NCBI GenBank assembly: GCA_900314345.1
Contig: OMUX01000097.1
Coordinates: forward strand, 1-10,729
From: an uncultured Erysipelotrichaceae bacterium
GTDB taxonomy: Bacteria > Bacillota_I > Bacilli_A > Erysipelotrichales > Erysipelotrichaceae
Length of the DNA: 10,729 nucleotides
Direction: 5' to 3'
The notes below the pieces were generated by a model. The model was given only the letters and a program-made list of their open reading frames with translations. It did no database searches and had not been told where the DNA came from. The position numbers and the translations under genes are program-made. Positions 4,231 through 10,729 of the stretch are shown here, in pieces. Position 1 is the stretch's first letter; the number at the start of each line of letters is the position of its first letter.

Positions 4231-6741
4231 ATGAGCAGGAACATCGCAGCGGGAATCCTGGCACATGTGGATGCCGGCAAGACGACATGCATTGAAAACA
4301 TGCTGGCAGTGTCCGGTGTCATCCGTTCTGCCGGCAGGGTGGATCATGGGGATACCGTGCTGGACTATGACAGTGAAGAACGCCTTCATGGCATTACGAT
4401 CTATGCCAAGGAGACGCACTTTCATCATGGCGATGCGGAGTTCTGGGTCATCGATACCCCGGGGCATGTGGATTTCTCCAGTGAAATGGAACGCTCACTT
4501 TCCGTGCTGGATCTTGCCGTGCTTCTGATCAACGGACAGGACGGAGTGCAGAGCCATACGGAGACGATCTGGAAATGTCTGGAACATTATCATGTGCCGG
4601 TGATTGTCTTCATCAACAAGATGGACATCAGCCATATCTCAAGGCAGGATCTGCTTCATGATCTGCAGCAGCACTGCAGTGCCTCATGCATTGATTTCAG
4701 TGAAGGCATCAATGAAGAAGCACTGGCGGAATGCGATGAGAAGCTGCTGGATGCCTATGCGGAAGGAGAACATCTGCGTGATGACATGATCGCCGAAGCC
4801 TTTGTGCACCGTTCCTTCTTTCCTGTGCTTTATGGTTCTGCATTGAAGGGCGAAGGCATTAAGGAACTGCTGGACTGGATGAACCGTCTCATGCCGCAAA
4901 GAGAATGGCCTGAGGAGTTCGGTGCCAGAGTATTCCGTGTGTCTGTGGATGACCGTGGTGAACGGCTGTGCCATGCAAGGATCACCGGCGGCGTTCTCAG
5001 GGCAAGAATGAAGATCTCGGAAGAAGAGAAGGTGGATCAGATCCGTTTCTATACCGGTGTGAAGTATGAAGCAGCAGATGAGGCCGAGGCAGGTACGATT
5101 GCTGTTCTCAAGGGACTGAAGAATGTCAATGCCGGAGACGGCCTTGGTTTTGAGGAAGGACAGAACGAACCGCTTCTTTCTCCATACATGAACTATGAAG
5201 TAGCTGCGGCTCCCGGCTGTGATCTTCTGCAGCTTTCCAGGGCATTCACAGAGCTTGCCCAGGAAGATCCCCAGCTCCATGTGGAAATTGATCCGGACAC
5301 GCATCATATCTCCCTGCAGATCATGGGGAAGATGCAGATGGAGGTATTGCAGAAGAAGATCCAGGAAAAGTGCGGCATCTCCATTGCCTTTGCCCATGGA
5401 AGAATCCTGTACCATGAAACGATCCTGAAGGGGGTGGACGGGGCAGGACACTTTGAACCGTTACGGCATTATGCAGAAGTGCATGTGCATCTTGAGCCGC
5501 TTGCAAGGGACAAGGGCATCGTGGTGGACAGCAGCTGCGGGACGGATGATCTTTCCGCCGGCTGGCAGCGTTCCATCCTTTCTGCCTTAAGATCAAAGCG
5601 CCACCGTGGCGTACTCACCGGTTCTTTTCTGAGTGATGTGAAGATTACCCTGACAGCCGGCAAGGGTTCCGTGAAGCATACGGAAGGCGGCGACTTCCGC
5701 CAGGCAGCGCTGCGCGCTGTGCGCCAGGCGCTCTGCAAGGCAGACAATGTGCTGCTGGAACCCTATGAGACATTCACGCTGAAGATCCCCTCCGCGTCCA
5801 TGTCCAGGGCACTGTATGATCTGGAACAAAGACACTGTTCCGTACAGGTGGTCAGCGACACACAGGTGGAAGGAAGAGGACCGGTGCGGCTGCTTCTGGA
5901 TTACCAGGATGATGTGACAGGCTATACCAGAGGGCAGGGCATCTTCCGGGCAGAGGCGGATGGCTATGACATCTGCCAGGATGCAGAAGAGATCATTGCC
6001 CGCTCCGGCTATGATCCGGATCTTGATCTCAGAAATCCATCATCCTCGGTCTTCTGTGAACATGGAAAAGGTGTCAGTGTGCCATGGAATGAAGCTGATG
6101 CCCGGATGGACATCCAGCTGGATGCACCTCGTTCATCAGGCAGCGGCGTGAGTGCAGGAAGAGTCGATGAGGATGAGGTGAAGCGGGTGTTTGCGTCTTT
6201 GAACGGACGCAACCGCAATGCAGAAAAAGAAGCCGAGAAGGAATACCGGAAGAAACAGGAAAAGGAAAAGGCGGACAAACAGAATGCCAAGGTCAAGGCT
6301 TCACCGCACCTTCCGGTGTGCCTGATTGTTGATGGATACAACATGATCTTTTCCTGGAAGGATCTCAAGGAGGCCGCATCCCAGGACATCTCGCTTGCAA
6401 GGGACATGCTGGTGGACCGGCTGTGCGCTTATCAGGCATATACGGGTGATGAGATGATCATTGTCTTTGACGGCTACAAGCGCAAGGACAACAACGGCAC
6501 AACGGAAAAACACGGCAAGGTGTCTGTTGTCTATACAAGAACGGACCAGACCGCGGATGCCTGGATTGAGAAGGCATCCTATGATATGAACGGTAAATAT
6601 GCACTGTCTGTTGCAAGTTCTGATGCCTTGATCCAGAACACCGTGTTTTCCCAGGGGGCATTGCGGATCTCGGCAAGGGAACTGGAGGACAGGGTGGTAT
6701 TCAGTGAGAATCTGTACAGAGAGAAGGGAGGAGGAAGATGA
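4231..6741 (+). CDS. TetM-like ribosome-binding GTPase fused to a YacP/Rae1-type NYN ribonuclease domain
   Basis: An 836-residue protein; classical TetM/TetO proteins have about 640. Residues 1-590 have the EF-G/TetM layout: G1 AHVDAGKT (11-18), switch I HGITI (53-57), G3 DTPGH (75-79), G4 NKMD (129-132), G5 GSALKGEG (202-209), domain II about 228-315, domain III about 320-395, domain IV about 400-515 with KHTEGGDFR at 482-490, and domain V to about 590. After a variable stretch and a charged helical linker (663-692) comes a complete NYN domain (695-836): LIVDGYNMI (Asp701), IIVFDGYK (Asp747), TRTDQTADAWIE, ASSD (Asp798) and QGALRISARELEDRV. These match Bacillus Rae1/YacP blocks, a ribosome-associated endonuclease cutting mRNA in the A site. 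Inference: the GTPase part places the nuclease on the ribosome. ATG 4231 has GGGGAG at 4217-4222; an upstream in-frame ATG at 4195 lies in the terminator. The stop overlaps the next start by ATGA. Confidence 0.88.
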   Translation: MSRNIAAGILAHVDAGKTTCIENMLAVSGVIRSAGRVDHGDTVLDYDSEERLHGITIYAKETHFHHGDAEFWVIDTPGHVDFSSEMERSLSVLDLAVLLINGQDGVQSHTETIWKCLEHYHVPVIVFINKMDISHISRQDLLHDLQQHCSASCIDFSEGINEEALAECDEKLLDAYAEGEHLRDDMIAEAFVHRSFFPVLYGSALKGEGIKELLDWMNRLMPQREWPEEFGARVFRVSVDDRGERLCHARITGGVLRARMKISEEEKVDQIRFYTGVKYEAADEAEAGTIAVLKGLKNVNAGDGLGFEEGQNEPLLSPYMNYEVAAAPGCDLLQLSRAFTELAQEDPQLHVEIDPDTHHISLQIMGKMQMEVLQKKIQEKCGISIAFAHGRILYHETILKGVDGAGHFEPLRHYAEVHVHLEPLARDKGIVVDSSCGTDDLSAGWQRSILSALRSKRHRGVLTGSFLSDVKITLTAGKGSVKHTEGGDFRQAALRAVRQALCKADNVLLEPYETFTLKIPSASMSRALYDLEQRHCSVQVVSDTQVEGRGPVRLLLDYQDDVTGYTRGQGIFRAEADGYDICQDAEEIIARSGYDPDLDLRNPSSSVFCEHGKGVSVPWNEADARMDIQLDAPRSSGSGVSAGRVDEDEVKRVFASLNGRNRNAEKEAEKEYRKKQEKEKADKQNAKVKASPHLPVCLIVDGYNMIFSWKDLKEAASQDISLARDMLVDRLCAYQAYTGDEMIIVFDGYKRKDNNGTTEKHGKVSVVYTRTDQTADAWIEKASYDMNGKYALSVASSDALIQNTVFSQGALRISARELEDRVVFSENLYREKGGGR

Positions 6742-8558
6742 AGGAAGAGAAGAAACAGAGATTTCCGAACCAGGTGAGTCTGCTTGCGTATTTCCTTCGA
6801 GGATCGACGCACTGGTTTGTGCTGGGCATTCTCTGTGCCTGCATATCCTCGCTTCTTGATCTTGTGAACCCGAGGATCATTGCCTATACGGTTGATGCGG
6901 TCATCGGAAACAAGGAAACGGTGATCGCCCCTGTGTTTCAGCATCTGGTGGATGCGGCCGGCGGTGTATCGTACCTGCATGCACATCTGTATCTCATTGC
7001 CCTTCTGGTCATTGTCATTGCCCTGGTGCGGGCTCTGTTCCGCTATTGCTTTACATTGTTCAATACAAAAGGTGCAGAAAAGCTTGTGCAGACCATGCGC
7101 AATGATCTGTTCTCCCACATCATGCGTCTGCCGTTTTCCTGGTATGGAGAGAATCAGACTGGTGATATCATCCAGCGCTGTACCTCTGATGTGGAGACGA
7201 TCAAGGTGTTCCTTTCCGAACAGCTGACGGGATTCTTCCGCACGATCATCATGCTGGTGCTGTCGCTGTACTTCATGTTCTCCATTCATGCAAAGCTTGC
7301 CTGGGCAGCCTTTGCCTTCATTCCTGTCATCATCGGCTACAGCTTCTTCTTCCACTCCCGCATCGGGGATTCCTTTGAAAAGGCGGACGTTGAAGAAGGA
7401 AAGCTTTCCTCCATTGCCCAGGAGAATCTCACCGGGGTGCGTGTGGTGCGTGCCTTTGGCAGGGAGAGCTATGAAAGGCAGCGGTTTGAGAAGCAGAATG
7501 AAAGCTACACGAAGTACTGGGTGAAGCTCATGAAGACCCTGGCCATGTTCTGGTGCAGCGGTGATCTTGTCTCCTATCTGCAGGTGCTGGTGATCCTGGT
7601 ATCAGGAACCGGCTATGCGGTCAAAGGAGAGCTTTCCGCCGGCAGCCTGATTGCCTTCATCACCTACAACAACATGCTTACATGGCCTGTCAGGGCACTG
7701 GGAAGGGTCATTTCGGAAATGTCCAAAGCCGGCATTTCAATAGATCGTCTCAGGGAAGTGATGAATGCCGAAGAGGAAAAAGACGTGGAACATCCTGTGA
7801 CGCCGGACATGCATCAGGACATCACGTTTGATCATGTCAGCTATCAGTATGAAAACGGCAGCGCGGAAGTGCTGCATGACATCAGCTTTACCATCAAGGC
7901 CGGTACAACCGTTGGCATTCTTGGCGGCACGGGCAGCGGCAAGTCAACGCTCATGTATCTTCTGTCAAGGCTGTATGACCTTCCGGAAAAAGGCGGCAGG
8001 ATCCTGATCGGAGATACAGATATCCGCAGCATTGAAGGAGATTATCTGCGGAAGAACATCGGCATGGTGCTGCAGGAGCCTTTTCTGTTTTCCAGGACCC
8101 TGGAGGAGAATATCTCCATCGCTCTGGATCATCCGGATCACAGACAGGTCAGGGATGCCGCAAGGACTGCTTCCCTGGATGAAACCATCGGGAAGTTTGA
8201 CAAAGGCTATGAGACGTATGTCGGCGAGCGCGGGGTGACATTGTCCGGCGGACAGAAGCAGAGGACAGCCATTGCCCAGATGCTGATCAGAAAGCCGCCA
8301 ATCATGGTGTTTGATGATTCCCTTTCGGCTGTGGATGCCGAGACGGACAGCAGGATCCGTGCAGCATTGAAGGAAAAGACGGCAGACAGCACGGTGATCC
8401 TGATTGCCCATCGGATTACAACACTCATGAATGCAGACCAGATCATCGTCATGAACCATGGCAAGGTTGCCGAGACCGGCACACATGAAGAACTGATGGA
8501 AGCAAATGGCATCTACCGCAGGATCTATGACCTGCAGGCACAGGGAATGGAGGGATGA
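6738..8558 (+). CDS. Heterodimeric ABC exporter half-transporter, degenerate Walker B subunit
   Basis: A 606-residue half-transporter: an exporter-type membrane domain (hydrophobic segments near 24-42, 84-105, 165-182, 187-205, 278-295 and 300-315) followed by an ATPase domain (about 360-600). Seen: Walker A GGTGSGKST (396-404), Q-loop Gln446, signature LSGGQ (502-506), Walker B IMVFD ending in Asp526, and switch His558. The residue after Walker B is Asp527, not the catalytic Glu, so its own site should hydrolyse ATP poorly. Its intact LSGGQ completes the consensus site of the partner encoded next. Family knowledge: BmrCD, LmrCD and TM287/288 share this asymmetry and export drugs or lipophilic compounds. 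The ATG overlaps the GTPase stop by 4 nt and follows GGGAGGAGG at 6726-6734, so the two are translationally coupled. The substrate is unknown. Confidence 0.92.
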   Translation: MKEEKKQRFPNQVSLLAYFLRGSTHWFVLGILCACISSLLDLVNPRIIAYTVDAVIGNKETVIAPVFQHLVDAAGGVSYLHAHLYLIALLVIVIALVRALFRYCFTLFNTKGAEKLVQTMRNDLFSHIMRLPFSWYGENQTGDIIQRCTSDVETIKVFLSEQLTGFFRTIIMLVLSLYFMFSIHAKLAWAAFAFIPVIIGYSFFFHSRIGDSFEKADVEEGKLSSIAQENLTGVRVVRAFGRESYERQRFEKQNESYTKYWVKLMKTLAMFWCSGDLVSYLQVLVILVSGTGYAVKGELSAGSLIAFITYNNMLTWPVRALGRVISEMSKAGISIDRLREVMNAEEEKDVEHPVTPDMHQDITFDHVSYQYENGSAEVLHDISFTIKAGTTVGILGGTGSGKSTLMYLLSRLYDLPEKGGRILIGDTDIRSIEGDYLRKNIGMVLQEPFLFSRTLEENISIALDHPDHRQVRDAARTASLDETIGKFDKGYETYVGERGVTLSGGQKQRTAIAQMLIRKPPIMVFDDSLSAVDAETDSRIRAALKEKTADSTVILIAHRITTLMNADQIIVMNHGKVAETGTHEELMEANGIYRRIYDLQAQGMEG

Positions 8559-8562
8559 GCAG

Positions 8563-10380
8563 ATGGAAGAAGAAAAGAAGACATCGCTGAAGTTCTTCGG
8601 CATTCCGCTGATCGCTCCGTATCTGAAGCCTTACCTGAAGCGCATGCTCCTGATGATCCTGACGGGCATCCTGGTTTCACTGATTGATGCTGTCTATCCG
8701 CTGTTCAACCAGTATGCACTGGATCATTATGTAGCAGAAGGAACAACGGATACGATACCGGTGTTCATTGCCTTGTATGCAGGCATCCTTGTGCTGCAGG
8801 TGCTGACGAACTTCTACTCCACATACAGCTGCGGCAAGGTGGAGATGAGCGTGGACCGCGATCTCAGGAATGCGGCATTCAACCACCTGCAGGAACTGTC
8901 ATTCTCCTACTTCTCGCAGAACAATGTCGGCTATATCCATGCAAGGGTCATGTCGGATACGGGAAAGATCGGGGAACTTGCCGCATGGCGGTTAATGGAT
9001 GTGGTATGGAACGGTTCCTATCTTGTATGCATGATCATCATGATGTTCACGATCAACGTGAAGCTTGCATCACTGATCATGATCCTGGTTCCGGCATCGG
9101 CTTTCCTGATTGCTGTCTTCCAGAAACGCCTGGTGCATCTCAACCGGCAGATCCGTGAGATCAACTCGCGGATTACTTCCAACTTCAATGAAGGCATCAC
9201 CGGAGCAAGAAGCGTGAAGACGCTGGTCATTGAAGGCAAGATGGACCATGACTTTGAAGCTGAGACGGAGAACATACGCAGAACATCCGTCCATGCCGGC
9301 CATTACAATGCACTGCTGATCTCGCTGACGACGATGATGGGATCCTTTGCCTTGGCCATTGTGCTTTCCATGGGCGGAAAGCTGACCAGGGAAGGCGTCA
9401 TGCAGATCGGAACATTGTCCGTGTTCATGAGCTATGCCCTGTCCATGATGGATCCGATCTCCTTCATTGTGGAGACCGTGTCGGCGCTGATTGCCATCCA
9501 GGTGAACATTGAGCGCTTTACAAAGCTCATGAATACAAAGAGTGATGTAGCGGATACCCCGGAGGTGATAGAGAAATACGGGGATACCTTCCACCCGAAG
9601 AAGGAGAACTGGGAGCCGTTGTTCGGAGATGTGGAGTTCAGGAATGTGGACTTCAGGTATCCGGACGGGACGGAGTATGTGCTGGAAAACTTCAGTTTAG
9701 TGGTTCCCCAGGGCACCAACGTTGCCATTGTGGGAGAAACCGGAGCCGGGAAGTCGACATTGATCAACCTGGTCTGCCGTTTCTATGAACCCACAAAGGG
9801 ACAGGTGCTGATCGACGGACGTGATGCAAGACAGCGTTCCCAGCTCTGGCTGCACAGCAATATCGGCTATGTCCTGCAGACACCGCATCTTTTCTCAGGA
9901 ACGGTCAGGGACAACCTGCGCTATGGAAAGCCGGATGCCAGCGATGCGGAAATCTGGAAGGCACTGAAGATGGTATCTGCGGAAGATGTTGTCAGGCGCA
10001 TGGACAAAGGCCTTGACTCGGAAGTGGGTGAGGGCGGAAGCCTTCTTTCCACGGGAGAAAAGCAGCTGCTTTCCTTTGCCAGGGCATTGCTTGCAGATCC
10101 AAGGATCCTGGTGCTGGATGAGGCAACAAGCTCCATTGACACCATGACTGAGAAAGCAATCCAGGAGGCGATTCAGACCGTGATCAAGGGACGCACAAGC
10201 TTTGTGGTTGCTCACCGCCTTTCCACCATCACCGGTGCGGATGTCATCCTTGCCGTGAAGGATGGGAAGATCGTAGAGCGTGGAACACACCATGAGCTCA
10301 TGCAGAAACATGGCTATTACCATGAGCTGTTCACCAGACAGTTCTCGGAACTGGCAAGTGATCTTGCCCAGGAAGGATAA
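8563..10380 (+). CDS. Heterodimeric ABC exporter half-transporter, catalytic Walker B subunit
   Basis: A 605-residue half-transporter and the evident partner of the protein before it. Membrane domain with hydrophobic segments near 28-48, 65-85, 150-165, 168-186, 248-270 and 282-300; ATPase domain from about 355. Seen: Walker A GETGAGKST (391-399), Q-loop Gln439, signature LSTGE (495-499, deviating from LSGGQ), Walker B ILVLD with catalytic Glu520, and switch His551. Pairing this Walker A/B with LSGGQ of the partner makes the consensus ATP site; pairing LSTGE with the partner's Asp-Asp Walker B makes the degenerate one. The ATG at 8563 is chosen because GGAGGG at 8549-8554 stands 8 nt upstream; a start at 8506 inside the previous gene would add 19 residues unlike the family. 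The gap to the previous stop is 4 nt, so this is one operon. Confidence 0.92.
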   Translation: MEEEKKTSLKFFGIPLIAPYLKPYLKRMLLMILTGILVSLIDAVYPLFNQYALDHYVAEGTTDTIPVFIALYAGILVLQVLTNFYSTYSCGKVEMSVDRDLRNAAFNHLQELSFSYFSQNNVGYIHARVMSDTGKIGELAAWRLMDVVWNGSYLVCMIIMMFTINVKLASLIMILVPASAFLIAVFQKRLVHLNRQIREINSRITSNFNEGITGARSVKTLVIEGKMDHDFEAETENIRRTSVHAGHYNALLISLTTMMGSFALAIVLSMGGKLTREGVMQIGTLSVFMSYALSMMDPISFIVETVSALIAIQVNIERFTKLMNTKSDVADTPEVIEKYGDTFHPKKENWEPLFGDVEFRNVDFRYPDGTEYVLENFSLVVPQGTNVAIVGETGAGKSTLINLVCRFYEPTKGQVLIDGRDARQRSQLWLHSNIGYVLQTPHLFSGTVRDNLRYGKPDASDAEIWKALKMVSAEDVVRRMDKGLDSEVGEGGSLLSTGEKQLLSFARALLADPRILVLDEATSSIDTMTEKAIQEAIQTVIKGRTSFVVAHRLSTITGADVILAVKDGKIVERGTHHELMQKHGYYHELFTRQFSELASDLAQEG

Positions 10381-10383
10381 GAA

Positions 10384-10421
10384 AAGAAGCAGCCAATGCC
10401 GCAGGACAATGGCTGCTTCTT
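10384..10421. terminator. Hairpin terminator between convergent exporter and regulator genes
   Basis: A perfect 12-bp inverted repeat AAGAAGCAGCCA/TGGCTGCTTCTT (10384-10395 with 10410-10421) sits between the two convergent stops. On the minus strand it runs into TTTTC (plus 10381-10385), a fair U-tract for the regulator gene. On the plus strand the arm ends in TTCTT and ATTTT follows, a weaker U-tract for the exporter operon. It likely serves both. Confidence 0.75.
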
Positions 10422-10431
10422 CCATTTTGAT

Positions 10432-10729
10432 TCAGTCTTCCTTTGGAGCTTCCGGCAGGGAGTGTTCCAGTTCCCTGAGCTTGTCGAAGGTCACCGGGCT
10501 CAGGTCATGCTCAACCTTGCAGGCATCCTTCTGGGCGGTTTCCGGATCCACGCCGAGCTTGACAAACAGATCACTCAGCGACTTGTGGCGTTCATAGATG
10601 GATACGGCAATCTTCTTTCCGGGCTTGAGCAGCTTGATGGAACCATCCTTGTCCATGGAGATATAGCCATTTTCACGCAGTTTCTTCATGGCAATTGATA
10701 CGTAAGCCTTGTAAAAATTCTTCTCTTCT
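10432..10729 (-). CDS. DtxR/MntR-family metal-dependent transcriptional repressor, C-terminal part
   Basis: The frame stays open to the window edge, so the start and most of the winged helix are missing; 98 residues plus the TGA are visible. Seen: KAYVSIAMKKLRENGYI, the end of the recognition helix and wing of a DtxR-type DNA-binding domain, then LLKPGKKIAVSIYERHKSL and DACKVEHDLSPVTF. The His of YERH and the C-x-x-E-H cluster are metal-ligand positions of the dimerisation domain. The protein ends soon after, without the SH3-like third domain of DtxR/IdeR, so it is the short MntR-like form. Cys at the first position of C-x-x-E-H is as in DtxR/IdeR, whereas Bacillus MntR has Glu, so iron rather than manganese is possible. 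It would repress metal uptake genes; targets are not visible here. It converges on the exporter operon, and nothing links it functionally to that operon. Confidence 0.82.
   Translation of the reverse strand, partial: EEKNFYKAYVSIAMKKLRENGYISMDKDGSIKLLKPGKKIAVSIYERHKSLSDLFVKLGVDPETAQKDACKVEHDLSPVTFDKLRELEHSLPEAPKED

Noticed and set aside
4684..5451. Minus-strand open frame of 255 codons inside the GTPase gene
   Set aside because: The plus frame here has conserved domain I-III sequence; the antisense protein shows no recognisable motif.
6579..7355. Minus-strand open frame of 258 codons across the GTPase/exporter junction
   Set aside because: It covers the end of the NYN domain and the first membrane segments of the exporter, both well supported, and has no domain of its own.
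8506..8562. Upstream start at 8506 for the second half-transporter
   Set aside because: It overlaps the previous gene by 53 nt and adds 19 residues unlike ABC exporters; ATG 8563 has GGAGGG 8 nt upstream.
7965..8603. Minus-strand open frame over the exporter ATPase domain
   Set aside because: It is antisense to Walker A, LSGGQ and Walker B of the first half-transporter.
10280..10698. Plus-strand open frames past the end of the exporter
   Set aside because: They lie antisense to the DtxR/MntR-type gene and cross the terminator hairpin; no motif or ribosome binding site supports them.

Overview
The window reads as chromosomal DNA of a Gram-positive (Firmicutes) bacterium, possibly of the Erysipelotrichia. 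This rests on dense purine-rich ribosome binding sites (GGAGG type), intrinsic terminators with U-tracts, and recognisable Firmicutes families: flavocytochrome-c-like reductase, short DtxR/MntR-type regulator, YacP/Rae1 nuclease domain and BmrCD/LmrCD-type half-transporters. The order-level placement is a guess from gene content.

Layout. Positions 1-297 hold the 3' end of a fumarate/urocanate-reductase-like flavoprotein. It converges on a minus-strand histidine phosphatase (378-962), with a terminator for each gene between them. A divergent intergenic stretch (963-1156) carries a Rex- or Crp/Fnr-like inverted repeat. It leads into a secreted two-repeat protein of unknown function (1157-1859) whose signal peptide lies in a different frame from the mature part and whose ribosome binding site points at a CTG codon; it is treated as a frameshifted gene. 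Next come an MmcB-like PD-(D/E)XK protein with a C-terminal zinc ribbon (1948-2697) and, behind an extended -10 promoter, a coiled-coil DUF349 protein (2800-4164).

The most interesting part is 4231-10380, three tightly packed plus-strand genes. The first encodes an 836-residue TetM/EF-G-like ribosome-binding GTPase. Its C-terminus is a complete YacP/Rae1-type NYN ribonuclease domain joined through a charged helical linker. It overlaps by ATGA with the first half of a heterodimeric ABC exporter, and the second half follows after 4 nt. The two half-transporters split their ATP sites into one degenerate and one consensus site, as BmrCD, LmrCD and TM287/288 do. A strong terminator hairpin ends only 23 nt before the GTPase start, leaving no room for a promoter, so this operon may be controlled by read-through or attenuation. 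The inferred role is a combined response to a ribosome-directed compound: act on the stalled ribosome and its A-site mRNA, and export the compound.

The window ends in a minus-strand DtxR/MntR-family metal-dependent repressor (10432-10729, 5' end outside), separated from the exporter by a hairpin that can serve both directions. I saw no tRNA or rRNA gene, insertion sequence or CRISPR array.
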